This document shows, one piece after another, positions 1-7,830 of a DNA stretch of 64,000 nucleotides. Position 1 is the stretch's first letter, and each line of letters begins with the position of its first letter. This DNA is from Streptomyces sp. KL109B (GTDB lineage: Bacteria; Actinomycetota; Actinomycetes; Streptomycetales; Streptomycetaceae): contig NZ_JASERL010000005.1 in assembly GCF_030766935.1 (NCBI RefSeq), positions 372,001-436,000 of the forward strand, in the 5' to 3' direction. Both the position numbers and the translations under genes were made by a program. The notes beneath the pieces were generated by a model, which was given only the letters and a program-made list of their open reading frames with translations, did no database searches and was not told the origin of the DNA.

Positions 1-91
1 GCGGAGGATGGCGCCGGAATCTCGCCAGCCCGGCCACGGGCCCGCTGGCATCGTCGATCCCACTCATGAAGTTGCCCGGAGGAGTCCCGAC

Positions 92-772
92 ATGACAGAC
101 ACCGTGATGTACGCGGCCGAGGCCGACGACCCCTATCTGCTGGGCGCGGGCGAGACCGCCCGGCTCCTGTCCGCCGCCCCGTGGAAGCGGCTCGCCGTGC
201 TGGGTGACAGCGGCGCGGAGGGGGTGACCGAGGCGTTCGACGGCTACCGCTGCCTGCCGTGGAGCGAACGTTTCGTACCGGAGCTGCGGACCGTGTCGCC
301 GGACCTCGAAGCCGTCAACCTGGGCCTGCGGAACCTCTTCGCGGCGCAGGTGCGCAAGACACAGCTGGCGCCCGCGCTCGCGTTCCGGCCGGACCTGGCG
401 ATCGTGTTCGCCGGGGGCAACGACATGCTGCAACGGCACTTCGACATCGACGCCGTCGCCGACGAACTCGCCGTCATCGTCGGCTCGTTGCGGGAGACCG
501 GCTGCACGGTGCTGACCTCGGGCCTGTTCGACATCACGTCGTCGCCGTACGTCGACGAGCGGTACCGCGAGCCGATGAGCGAGCGCATCGCCGCGTGGTC
601 GGAGCGGACCAAGCAGGTGTCGGCGCGGCTCGGCGCCGTCCATGTGGACCTGCCGAAGCACCCCGCGGGCACCGAGGCCATCTACAGCACCGACGGGCTG
701 CACCTCAACGCCCGGGGCCAGGCCATCCTGTGCGCCGAGATCGTACGGACCCTCGCGGAACAGGCCCTGTAG
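92..772 (+). CDS. SGNH/GDSL-family hydrolase, catalytically intact
   Basis: This is a 226-aa SGNH hydrolase-fold protein. All family blocks are visible: GDS with Ser40, GGND with Asn110, and DGLH with Asp201 and His204. That is consistent with an active esterase or acyltransferase. There is no signal peptide, so it is probably cytoplasmic. The ATG at 92 is preceded by GGAGGAG with 7 nt spacing; an in-frame ATG at 8 has no spaced ribosome site. The stop overlaps the GTG of the next gene by one base, so the two are coupled. A degenerate paralogue lies at 1589-2284 on the other strand. The pairing with a prolyl-carrier cassette suggests, by inference only, a role in moving or releasing a carrier-bound acyl group. 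The substrate is unknown. Confidence 0.88.
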   Translation: MTDTVMYAAEADDPYLLGAGETARLLSAAPWKRLAVLGDSGAEGVTEAFDGYRCLPWSERFVPELRTVSPDLEAVNLGLRNLFAAQVRKTQLAPALAFRPDLAIVFAGGNDMLQRHFDIDAVADELAVIVGSLRETGCTVLTSGLFDITSSPYVDERYREPMSERIAAWSERTKQVSARLGAVHVDLPKHPAGTEAIYSTDGLHLNARGQAILCAEIVRTLAEQAL

Positions 773-1581
773 TGTCCGCCTCCGTGACATCCGCCGGTTC
801 GCGGGCGTACGTGGCGGCGACCAAGGACGACGTGCGCCGCATCGGGGGGTCCTTCATGAAGAGCCCCGAGGCCCGGCAGGCCGCCGAGGACCTGGGCCTC
901 TCCGGCTTCGAGTGCTACTTCCGGGGGCGCGGCGGCGTGTTGGGCCCGATGGCCCCGGACGTCAGGGCCGCGGTCTTCGGCTTCTTCCCGGTGGAGTTCG
1001 TGCGGCGGCACTGCGGGGTGTCCGGGACGTCCTCCGACGCGCCGGACATCACGGACCGGTACGCGGAGGCATGTCGTGCGTGGGGCCGGCGGTGCCTCGC
1101 GGGGTTCTCGTCGGCCGACCGGCTCGCCGAGCTCCTGGAGGCCGTCGCCGACCGGGTGGACGCGCCGGGCCTGCCGCTGTTCGCCGGCTGGCGCGGCGTC
1201 GAGCGCCCCGCCGACGGTCCGGCGCGGGTCGCCCAACTCGCCCACGTGCTGCGCGAACACCGGGGCGGCCTGCACCTGTCGGCGGTGCTCGCCACCGGCC
1301 TGACACCGCTGGAGGCCACGCTGACCCGCGACAACGGACCGGCACGCGCCCGCTTCCTGGGCTGGGCACTCCCCTACCCGATCGTCGACGGGGAGACCCG
1401 CGCCCGGCGGGCCGCGGCGGAGGAGCTCACCGACCGGATGGCGGCGCCCGCCTACGGCGTACTGAGCGCGGCGGACGCCGACGAGTTGGGCGGTCTGCTG
1501 CGCGCCGCCTCGGCCCTGGCGATGTCGCGGCACCGGCCCGTCGTACGAGCCGGTGCCGCCACCACCTCAGCGCCGCTATGA
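772..1581 (+). CDS. SCO6745-family protein, function unknown
   Basis: This 269-aa protein starts at a GTG overlapping the stop of the SGNH gene. It resembles the actinobacterial SCO6745 family by its conserved GLSGFECYF-type segment near the N-terminus and the late HRGGLHL ... TPLEA ... FLGW stretch. No catalytic motif is assigned to that family. It contains no membrane segment. It ends 7 bases from the convergent SGNH-like gene. Coupling to the first SGNH gene suggests shared expression and perhaps shared function. The family call rests on remembered pattern. Confidence 0.75.
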   Translation: MSASVTSAGSRAYVAATKDDVRRIGGSFMKSPEARQAAEDLGLSGFECYFRGRGGVLGPMAPDVRAAVFGFFPVEFVRRHCGVSGTSSDAPDITDRYAEACRAWGRRCLAGFSSADRLAELLEAVADRVDAPGLPLFAGWRGVERPADGPARVAQLAHVLREHRGGLHLSAVLATGLTPLEATLTRDNGPARARFLGWALPYPIVDGETRARRAAAEELTDRMAAPAYGVLSAADADELGGLLRAASALAMSRHRPVVRAGAATTSAPL

Positions 1582-1588
1582 CGCGGCG

Positions 1589-2284
1589 TCAGGAACGGCT
1601 CTTCAGCAGACCGAGGATCCGGATCACCGCCGAGGCCGCGATCGCGTGCCCCCGGCCGTTGAGATACGGCGCGTTGGGGCTCCACGGGCTCGGCCCGGGG
1701 CTCACCGGGCGGCGCGCGAGGTCCACGTAGTGCGCGCCGTGCCGCAGCGAGATCGACTCGGTGCGCTCGGCCAACAGCCGTACCCGGTACCGCACTTCGG
1801 CCATGCGGGACGCCGGAGCACCCTCGGCCCTCGACATGTCCGGTACGCCCATGGTCAGCACCGCGCAGCCGGTCTCCCGCAGCGGCCCGATCATCCGGCT
1901 CAGCTCGATCTCGACGGCGTACGCGTCGAAGGAGTCGCCGAGCACGTCGGTGCCCCCGCAGGCGATCACCGCGAGGGTGGGCTTGAGGGCCAGTGCCCTG
2001 GCGAGCTGGCGGGCCCGCACCTCGGCGACCCGCAGATCGCGCCGGCCCAGATTGATGTAGGCGAGCCCCGGGCGCTCGGCGCGCAGCACGTCCGCCACGC
2101 GGTCCGCCCAGGGCCTGCGGCCGAATCCCTCGACGGGCTCCGCCGCCCCGCCCGCGGCACCGTCCCCGATCACCACCAGGCGACGCCAGGGCGACGGCGC
2201 CACCAGGCGCCGCGCCTCGGCCTCGCTGAGGCAGCTCGGATCGTCCACTTCCCGTACGGACTCCTCGCGCGCGCTCACCGTCAT
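1589..2284 (-). CDS. Degenerate SGNH-fold protein (probable pseudoenzyme)
   Basis: This 231-aa protein is clearly paralogous to the SGNH hydrolase at 92-772. Both share a PW(K/R)RL...V(L/I)GD segment, an LRETGC segment and a LN-x-RG-x-AI C-terminus. The catalytic positions are all changed here. The nucleophile Ser is Gly42 (GDG), the oxyanion Asn is Thr112 (GGTD), and the DGLH dyad is replaced by Asn204 and Tyr207 (NAPY). The fold is probably kept without hydrolysis. The ATG at 2284 lies 8 bases after the KAS III-like gene stop, so it is the last gene of the minus-strand operon. It may serve as a structural partner of the intact paralogue or as a binding protein; both are inferences. Confidence 0.85.
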   Translation of the reverse strand: MTVSAREESVREVDDPSCLSEAEARRLVAPSPWRRLVVIGDGAAGGAAEPVEGFGRRPWADRVADVLRAERPGLAYINLGRRDLRVAEVRARQLARALALKPTLAVIACGGTDVLGDSFDAYAVEIELSRMIGPLRETGCAVLTMGVPDMSRAEGAPASRMAEVRYRVRLLAERTESISLRHGAHYVDLARRPVSPGPSPWSPNAPYLNGRGHAIAASAVIRILGLLKSRS

Positions 2285-2292
2285 CCGTCCGC

Positions 2293-3354
2293 TCACCCGG
2301 CCACGCGCAGCGTCTCGGCGTCCGGCCCCGACCAGTCGGGCACGCCCTGGACCTGGAGCACCGCGGTCGTCCAGCAGTACCCGATGCCGACGCCGACCAG
2401 CAGCACGAGGTCCCCGCGCCGCAGTTGACCGGACTCGAAGAGGTATGTGAGGCCCGCGCACTGGTCACCCGCTCCGAGGTGTCCGGTACGCCGCCCCCAC
2501 TCCCACACCGTACGGGCCGGGTCGATCTTCAGGGGGGCGAGCAACTGCCAGCTCAGCAGCGGCTTCCCGAGGTTGGGAAGGACCAGCCTCGCCATCTGGT
2601 CCATGCTCACGCCTGCCTCGTCGAGCACCTGCTCCACGTTCGCGACGAGCCCCTTCGCGAGCCGCTCCATGACGCTGTCCACGCCCTCCTGGCGTACGAA
2701 GCGGAGCTTGCGGCGGCGCAGGTCGAGCGGGGTTCCCGCGAGGTGCGGGGCGTCGGTGAACCCGCGTTCGGTGTCCCGGTACAGCGCTTCGAAGGAGGGG
2801 TCGGACGACGAGTGGGTGGCGAGGATCCGCGCGACGCCCTCGCCGCGCGCCGCCACCATCGCCGTACCGCCGTCCCCGAAGGCCAGGCCGAGGTCGCTGC
2901 TCCACCGGTCGAATCCCGGCGAACAGAACCGGTCCCCCGTGGTGAGCAGCGCCGCCGACGCCGTCCCCGCCAGCAGGTGGGGGACGGCCAGGTGCAGGGA
3001 GACCATGCCGCCGTCGCAGGCCTGGTTCAGCGCGACCGACGGCGCGTCGCCGCCGACGGTGTGCTGTTGGACGTACGTGGCGGGCGTCCACAGGTCCTCG
3101 CCCTGGTGGTACGTGTGGGCATGCAGCAGCAGCCCGATGTCCTCGGCGGGGCGTCCGCTGCGGGCAAGCGCCTGCCGCCCTGCGACCACCGCCATGTCGA
3201 CGGCCGGTTCCCCGTCGCCGACGAGAACGGATACGAGTTCGTTGTCCTTGTACTCCTGTGAGGAGTACCGGTCTTCGCGGACGGCCGGCTCCGCCGGCTG
3301 CGGCGACGGCAGTCGCGTCCCCAGACCGGCGATGCAGATGTCGTTCCAGCGCAC
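2293..3354 (-). CDS. KAS III-like acyltransferase of a pyrrole/acyl-transfer pathway
   Basis: This is a 353-aa thiolase-fold protein of the ketoacyl-ACP synthase III superfamily. The nucleophile Cys113 sits in QACDGG. The usual HQAN loop is PNLGK (about 260-264), and the usual NTS block is GHLGAGDQ with His292 and Asp297. This Cys-His-Asp pattern fits KAS III-like acyltransferases that move a thioester-bound acyl group rather than perform Claisen condensation. GTG at 3354 is chosen because GAGGGAG lies 9 nt upstream; it begins 14 nt after the carrier-protein stop. The proposed relation to clorobiocin CloN2-type transferases is inferred from the neighbours. Confidence 0.8.
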   Translation of the reverse strand: MRWNDICIAGLGTRLPSPQPAEPAVREDRYSSQEYKDNELVSVLVGDGEPAVDMAVVAGRQALARSGRPAEDIGLLLHAHTYHQGEDLWTPATYVQQHTVGGDAPSVALNQACDGGMVSLHLAVPHLLAGTASAALLTTGDRFCSPGFDRWSSDLGLAFGDGGTAMVAARGEGVARILATHSSSDPSFEALYRDTERGFTDAPHLAGTPLDLRRRKLRFVRQEGVDSVMERLAKGLVANVEQVLDEAGVSMDQMARLVLPNLGKPLLSWQLLAPLKIDPARTVWEWGRRTGHLGAGDQCAGLTYLFESGQLRRGDLVLLVGVGIGYCWTTAVLQVQGVPDWSGPDAETLRVAG

Positions 3355-3368
3355 AGCTATCGGCTCCC

Positions 3369-3662
3369 TCAGTGGAATGACCCGCGGTCTTCGGGTAAGT
3401 CCTCGCGGTGGCCCCGCAGTTCGAGCACCATGCGCGCCACGTTCTCGATCGTGCGGAAGTTGTGGGTGCGCATGGCCTGCGCCGACACGGTCACGTCGTA
3501 CCGCTCGCCCACGAAGCAGGTGAGCCTCGTCGTGTTCATCGAGTTGAGGATTCCCCATTCGAGCAGCGGGGACGAAGGGGTCAACTCGACGGAGGTGTCC
3601 CCTTCGAGGAATTCCTTGCGAATATAGGAGTCGATCTCGTTCATTACCGCCCTGAGTTCCAT
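3369..3662 (-). CDS. Free-standing acyl/peptidyl carrier protein (PltL-like)
   Basis: This 97-aa carrier protein has its phosphopantetheine attachment site at Ser41 in EWGILNSMN, followed by the helix II/III pattern of small discrete carrier proteins. It lies directly downstream of the prolyl-AMP ligase gene and upstream of the KAS III-like gene, so it is the expected carrier for L-proline and the derived pyrrole-2-carboxyl group. Leu89 is encoded by TTA, read from plus-strand bases 3396-3398. In Streptomyces this codon needs the bldA tRNA, so translation should be developmentally gated. An AAGGAAAGGA ribosome site lies about 12 nt before the ATG. Confidence 0.9.
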   Translation of the reverse strand: MELRAVMNEIDSYIRKEFLEGDTSVELTPSSPLLEWGILNSMNTTRLTCFVGERYDVTVSAQAMRTHNFRTIENVARMVLELRGHREDLPEDRGSFH

Positions 3663-3691
3663 ACGAGCAATGCGTCCTTTCCTTGTCCGCC

Positions 3692-3718
3692 TTTACGGTG
3701 TTTACGGTGTTTACGGTT
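3692..3718. repeat. 9-bp tandem repeat, three copies
   Basis: The unit tttacggtg occurs three times between the adenylase stop and the carrier-protein start. It is AT-richer than its surroundings. No known regulator is recognised. Confidence 0.8.
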
Positions 3719-5222
3719 ACGTTTGCCGCTGCGCGTTCCGCAGCACCTGCCGGTCGGTCTTGCCGTTGCGGGTGCGGGGCAGTTCGGCCACCGTCCGCAC
3801 CGAGTCGGGAATCATGTAGCGGGGCAGCCGCTCGGCGCAGTGCCTCTTCAGGGCCAGCAGCCCCGGGGGCGGTCCGGCCGCCGGGACCACGAAGGCGACG
3901 AGCCGCGCCGTCATGCCGGTCCCGTCCACGAGCACGACCGCCTCGCCGACGTCCGGGTGCCGGTCGAGGCACGCCTCGATCTCGCCGAGTTCGACCCGGT
4001 GCCCGCGCACCTTGACCATGTGGTCGCGGCGGCCGAGGTAGTCGAACCCGCCGTCCGCGCGCACCCGCACGATGTCCCCGGTCCGATAGGGGCCCCGCTG
4101 CGCGCCGCGGCCCCAGTAGCCCGCCATGACGGTGGGCCCTGCCACGACGAGTTCGCCTTCCTCGCCCAGGTCCGCGCGCCGCCCGTCGGGGGTTACCGCC
4201 CACGCCGCGTCGCCGGAGCAGGGCCTGCCGATCGGCACGGCGGCGCCGCGCTCGATGTCATCGGCGGTCACCTCGTGGAAGGTGCAGACGTTCGTCTCGG
4301 TCGGCCCGTACAGATTCAGCAGCCGGGCGTTCCCGAAGTGCCGGTACAAGGCGGTCAGGTAGTCCGTCCGGAAGGGCTCACCGGCGAAGAGCAGCACGCG
4401 CAGCGACGGGGGCGGCGGGTCGTGGCACAGGCCGCCGTGCCGGATCATCAGGATGAGGACGGAGGGCACCGAGTACCAGACCGTGATCCGCCGCGCGCGC
4501 AGGAACGCGCAGAGCTGCTCCGGCGCGTACGCCATCTCCGGCGGGACGAGGTGCACGGACGCGCCGGATTTGAACGCCACGTAGAGATCGAGGACGGACA
4601 GGTCGAAGCCGAACGGGGCGTGGTTGGCGAAGCGGTCCCGGCTCGTCGCCCCGATCTCGGCGGCGGCCCATTCGATGAACGCGAGGGCGTTGCGCTGGGT
4701 GATGCACACGCCCTTGGGTTCGCCGGTCGAGCCGGAGGTGTAGAGGATGTACGCGAGGTCGTCCGGCTCGACCGGTTCGAGGGGCAGCGGGGCCCGGCCG
4801 CCCGCGCCGTCCGTTTCTGGCTCTGGCTCCGGCTCTGGCAGGCCGTCGAGTACGAGGAGCTGGGGCGGTTCACCGCCCGCTTCGCGCAGCCCGGCGGCGC
4901 GCGCGGAGTCGGTGACGAGCACGGTGGCGGAGCAGCCGCGCGCGATCCGCCCGGTCCGCAGCGCGGGCATCGACCCGTCCACGGGCACGTACACGGCGGC
5001 GAGCCGCAGCGCCGCCTGCATGACGGCGACCGCGGTGACCGACTTGTCGAGCCAGATCACCACCCGGTCCGCGCGCCGCACGCCCCGGTCCCGGAGGAGG
5101 TGGGCGAGGGTGTCGGCGGCCCGGTCGAGCTCGCCGTAGGTGACGGTGCGGTCCGGGTCCACGACGGCCGGTGCGGCGCCGTCCCGGTGGGCGCTGTCTC
5201 TGACCAGCGACGCCAGGTTCAC
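3717..5222 (-). CDS. L-prolyl-[carrier protein] ligase (PltF/RedM-like adenylation enzyme)
   Basis: This 501-aa stand-alone adenylation enzyme has core motifs TSGSTGEPKG (162-171), a GPTETN block, a YRTGD block and a C-terminal NGKTDR lysine motif. The FDLSVLDLY and WYSVPSVL segments and the KSV-x-AVAVMQAALRL stretch match remembered PltF/RedM-type proline activators, which load L-proline on a discrete carrier protein. Residues 129-136 are a PE repeat linker. The start is GTG at 5222, overlapping the dehydrogenase stop as GTGA, so translation is coupled. The carrier gene follows after about 54 bases that contain a 9-bp tandem repeat. Proline specificity is inferred from similarity and from the adjacent dehydrogenase. 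Confidence 0.88.
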   Translation of the reverse strand: MNLASLVRDSAHRDGAAPAVVDPDRTVTYGELDRAADTLAHLLRDRGVRRADRVVIWLDKSVTAVAVMQAALRLAAVYVPVDGSMPALRTGRIARGCSATVLVTDSARAAGLREAGGEPPQLLVLDGLPEPEPEPETDGAGGRAPLPLEPVEPDDLAYILYTSGSTGEPKGVCITQRNALAFIEWAAAEIGATSRDRFANHAPFGFDLSVLDLYVAFKSGASVHLVPPEMAYAPEQLCAFLRARRITVWYSVPSVLILMIRHGGLCHDPPPPSLRVLLFAGEPFRTDYLTALYRHFGNARLLNLYGPTETNVCTFHEVTADDIERGAAVPIGRPCSGDAAWAVTPDGRRADLGEEGELVVAGPTVMAGYWGRGAQRGPYRTGDIVRVRADGGFDYLGRRDHMVKVRGHRVELGEIEACLDRHPDVGEAVVLVDGTGMTARLVAFVVPAAGPPPGLLALKRHCAERLPRYMIPDSVRTVAELPRTRNGKTDRQVLRNAQRQT

Positions 5223-6394
5223 AACCCGATTCCCTTCGCGATGAGTTCGTGCTGGATCTCCGACGTCCCGGAGAAAAGCTTGGCGGGTATCGCGTCGCGC
5301 AGGATCTCCTCAAGCCCCTCGCTCACGAGGCAGCCGCGCGACCCGAAGATCTGGATGGCGTCGACCGCCGCCCGCACGGTGGCCTCCGAGATCGCGAGCT
5401 TGGACAGCGCGCTGTCCATGGGCCGCGCCTCGTCCCGGTCGAGCCGGAAGCAGGCCCGGTAGAGCAGCATGCGGCCGGCTTCGAGGCGCAGCTTCATGTC
5501 GGCGATCCGATGCGACACCGCCTGGAACTCGGCGATACGGCGGCCGAATTGGCGCCGCGCGCGGGCGTGCGCCACGCACCGTTCGACGAGCCGGTCCATC
5601 AGCCCGACGTACCCGGCGAACAGGCAGGCCCGCTCCCACGCCATCGAGTGCTGGAAGACGGCGCTGCCCTCGCCCTCCTCACCGAGGAGGTGGTCCGCGG
5701 GCACCCGGCAGTCCTCGAACCGGACGGACCCGGCCGCGCACGTGTCGAGCCCGATCTTCTCGAACGGTCCGTCCACGGACAGGCCGGGTGTGTCGCGCTC
5801 GACGACGAACGCCGAGACACCGAGGAAGCCCGCAGCCGGATCGGTCACCGCGTAGGTGACGAGGACATCGGCGTCCGGGGCGTTGCTGGCCCAGGACTTC
5901 ACGCCGTTCAGTACGTAGGTGTCCTTGTCGCGGACCGCTCGCGCCGACATCGCGGAGATGTCCGAGCCCGCGCCGTCCTCCGTCATGGCGTTGGCGGCGA
6001 TGAGCGTGCCCGCGCACAGGCCCGGCAACAACCGCTGCCGCACGGCCTGTTCGGCGTACGCCGAGATCGGTACGGCGCAGGCGAACTGGTGGGCGCTCGT
6101 GGCGAAGACGAGGCCGGTGTCGGCGCAGCCCCTGCCGAAGGCCTCGACGAGGTGCGCGGTGTCGAGCGCGGACCTGCCGCCGCCACCGTACTCGGCCGGT
6201 ACGCACAGGCCGAGCAGACCCAACTCACCGCAGTGCCGCCACAGTTGGCGCACTCCCGCACCCACTCCCGCTCCCGCTCCCGCTCCCGCTTCCGCTTCCG
6301 CTTCCGTGGGGCGTGGCCGGTCGAAGCGTTCTCTGACGGCCGCGAGCATGGCGTCGTACTCCTTGGCCTGTTCGGGCTGCCACTCCAGAAACAT
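5219..6394 (-). CDS. L-prolyl-carrier-protein dehydrogenase (PltE/RedW/CloN3-like)
   Basis: This 391-aa flavoprotein of the acyl-CoA dehydrogenase fold should oxidise prolyl-S-carrier to pyrrole-2-carboxyl-S-carrier. Diagnostic segments shared with remembered PltE-type enzymes are LVFATSAHQFACA (about 95-107) and MAWERACLF with candidate base Glu254, then ARRQFGRRI and SHRIADMKLRLE. Near the N-terminus a hexanucleotide tract encodes a low-complexity Glu/Ala then Gly/Ala run at residues 31-47, probably a surface loop expansion. ATG at 6394 has GAGG about 9 nt upstream. It is the second gene of the minus operon, after the P450. Confidence 0.9.
   Translation of the reverse strand: MFLEWQPEQAKEYDAMLAAVRERFDRPRPTEAEAEAGAGAGAGVGAGVRQLWRHCGELGLLGLCVPAEYGGGGRSALDTAHLVEAFGRGCADTGLVFATSAHQFACAVPISAYAEQAVRQRLLPGLCAGTLIAANAMTEDGAGSDISAMSARAVRDKDTYVLNGVKSWASNAPDADVLVTYAVTDPAAGFLGVSAFVVERDTPGLSVDGPFEKIGLDTCAAGSVRFEDCRVPADHLLGEEGEGSAVFQHSMAWERACLFAGYVGLMDRLVERCVAHARARRQFGRRIAEFQAVSHRIADMKLRLEAGRMLLYRACFRLDRDEARPMDSALSKLAISEATVRAAVDAIQIFGSRGCLVSEGLEEILRDAIPAKLFSGTSEIQHELIAKGIGL
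6251..6306 (-). repeat. Hexanucleotide tandem repeat inside the prolyl dehydrogenase gene
   Basis: The plus strand reads repeated ctcccg then cttccg units. On the coding strand they encode the Glu-Ala and Gly-Ala run at residues 31-47. The unit length is a multiple of three, so copy changes keep the frame. Confidence 0.85.
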
Positions 6395-6408
6395 CGGACC
6401 TCGCTGAT

Positions 6409-6444
6409 GGGACTCGCTGTGGGACTCGCTGTGGGGCTCGCTGT
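6409..6444. repeat. 12-bp tandem repeat, three copies
   Basis: Three 12-bp units (gggactcgctgt, gggactcgctgt, ggggctcgctgt) fill the gap between the P450 stop and the start of the prolyl dehydrogenase, ending 15 bases before the dehydrogenase start. No function is evident. Confidence 0.85.
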
Positions 6445-6481
6445 GGAAACGGACAGTGCCTGGCCGGTGCGGCGTCGGGCG

Positions 6482-7678
6482 CTACCAGGTGACCGGCAGC
6501 TCCTCGATGCCACCGAGGTGGGCGTACGAGCGCCAGCGCAGGTCCTCGAAGGGCACCGCGAGCCGCAGTCCGGGCAGCCGCCGCAGCAACTCGCCCAGCG
6601 CGGCGACCAGTTCGACGCGGGCCAGCGACGAGCCGACGCAGAAGTGCGTGCCGAAGCCGAACGCCAGGTGCGGGTTGTTCTCGCGGTGGATGTCGAGGCG
6701 GTGCGGCTCCGCGAACACCGAGGGGTCCCGGTTCGCCGTGCTGATGGAGGCGACGACCGCGCTGCCCGCCGGGACCTTCCCGCCGCCCAGTTCGACGTCG
6801 TCGGTCGCGATGCGCAGGAACGAGCCGTCGCCCGGCTCGTTCATCCGCAGCAGCTCCTCGACGGCCCGCGGGACCAGCGCCGGGTCGGCGCGCAGCTGTG
6901 CGAGTGTCTCGGGGTTGCGCAGCAGTGTGACCACGCCGCCGCCCAGGGTGGTGACCGTGGTGTCGTGGCCCGCGAGCAGCAGGATCACGCCGAGGCTCAC
7001 CAGTTCGTTCTCCGTCAGCGCCCCCTTGCTGTCCCGGGCGTGGACCAGGGCGCTCAGCAGGTCGTCCCCCGGGTCCTGCCGCTTGGCCTCGATGAGTGCG
7101 GACAGATAGGCGCGCATCTCGTTGTTGGCGCGGCCGACCTCCGCCAGCGGGTACTTCGCGTACGACATGAAGTGGTCGCACCAGCGGCCGAACTTGCCGT
7201 GGTCGGCGTAGGGCACTCCGAGCAGGTTGCAGATGACGCGCAGGGCGAGCGGCCGGCCGAGGAGTTCGTTCAGGTCGCCGGGCGGGCCCTTGGTCTCCAT
7301 CTCGTCGAGGAGTTCGGCGACATGGCGCTCGATCTCGGGGCGCATGCCCTCGACGCGGCGGCGGCCGAACTCCCGGTTGATGAGTCCGCGCAGCCGCGAG
7401 TGGCGCGGCGGATCGATGCTGATGATGCTGTCCTGGTCGGGCTCGGCGAGCTGGGCGCGCGGGGCGCCGGGCTCGAACAGCGCGTCGCGGCTGAACCGCG
7501 GATCGGAGAGCACGGTCTTCACGTCGTCGTACGCGGTGACGAACAGCGCCGGGAAGCCGGTGGCCAGGGTGATGGGGCACACCGGTGCCTCCTCCTGGAG
7601 CCGCGTGTACTCCTCCGGTGGTTCGGTGACCGTTGCTCGCTGGACCGGATATGTCAGGTGCGGAAGCTGATCGGACAC
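6482..7678 (-). CDS. Cytochrome P450
   Basis: This is a 398-aa soluble bacterial class I P450, of usual length. The I-helix oxygen-activation motif is AGHDTT (236-241), the K-helix ExxR is EELLR (about 274-278), and the heme-binding loop is FGFGTHFCVG with axial Cys347. It would need separate ferredoxin partners, none of which is nearby. It is the first gene of the minus-strand set ending at 1589 and is separated from the dehydrogenase by 87 bases with a 12-bp repeat. A role in tailoring the pyrrole-bearing product, for example hydroxylation, is inferred from position. A perfect 15-bp palindrome lies about 87 bases upstream of its start. Confidence 0.92.
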   Translation of the reverse strand: MSDQLPHLTYPVQRATVTEPPEEYTRLQEEAPVCPITLATGFPALFVTAYDDVKTVLSDPRFSRDALFEPGAPRAQLAEPDQDSIISIDPPRHSRLRGLINREFGRRRVEGMRPEIERHVAELLDEMETKGPPGDLNELLGRPLALRVICNLLGVPYADHGKFGRWCDHFMSYAKYPLAEVGRANNEMRAYLSALIEAKRQDPGDDLLSALVHARDSKGALTENELVSLGVILLLAGHDTTVTTLGGGVVTLLRNPETLAQLRADPALVPRAVEELLRMNEPGDGSFLRIATDDVELGGGKVPAGSAVVASISTANRDPSVFAEPHRLDIHRENNPHLAFGFGTHFCVGSSLARVELVAALGELLRRLPGLRLAVPFEDLRWRSYAHLGGIEELPVTW

Positions 7679-7764
7679 GTGCGGCAGCCCTTTCGCCGGT
7701 GCCGGGGAAGGCGCTTGTCAGGATGTGGCCTCACCGTGTCAGCCGATCCTGAGATGCCGCTGAC

Positions 7765-7779
7765 ACACGCCTGGCGTGT
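7765..7779. promoter_or_regulatory. 15-bp perfect palindrome upstream of the P450 operon
   Basis: ACACGCC-T-GGCGTGT is a perfect dyad in the 152-base gap between the repair gene's stop and the P450 start. It could be an operator for the P450-led operon or a hairpin ending the repair gene. No T-run follows, so an operator seems slightly more likely. The regulator is unknown. Confidence 0.4.
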
Positions 7780-7830
7780 ATGACCGCAGGGGCGGGGCCG
7801 GTCTCACGTAGGTATTCGTTCAACCGGCCG

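Noticed and set aside
3408..5462. Long open frame on the plus strand opposite the adenylase and carrier genes
   Set aside because: It is rich in Arg, His and Pro, lacks any domain and a ribosome site, and mirrors real minus-strand genes. GC-rich codon bias creates such antisense frames; the same applies to 5249-7783 (+), 26559-29429 (-) and 34452-36452 (-).
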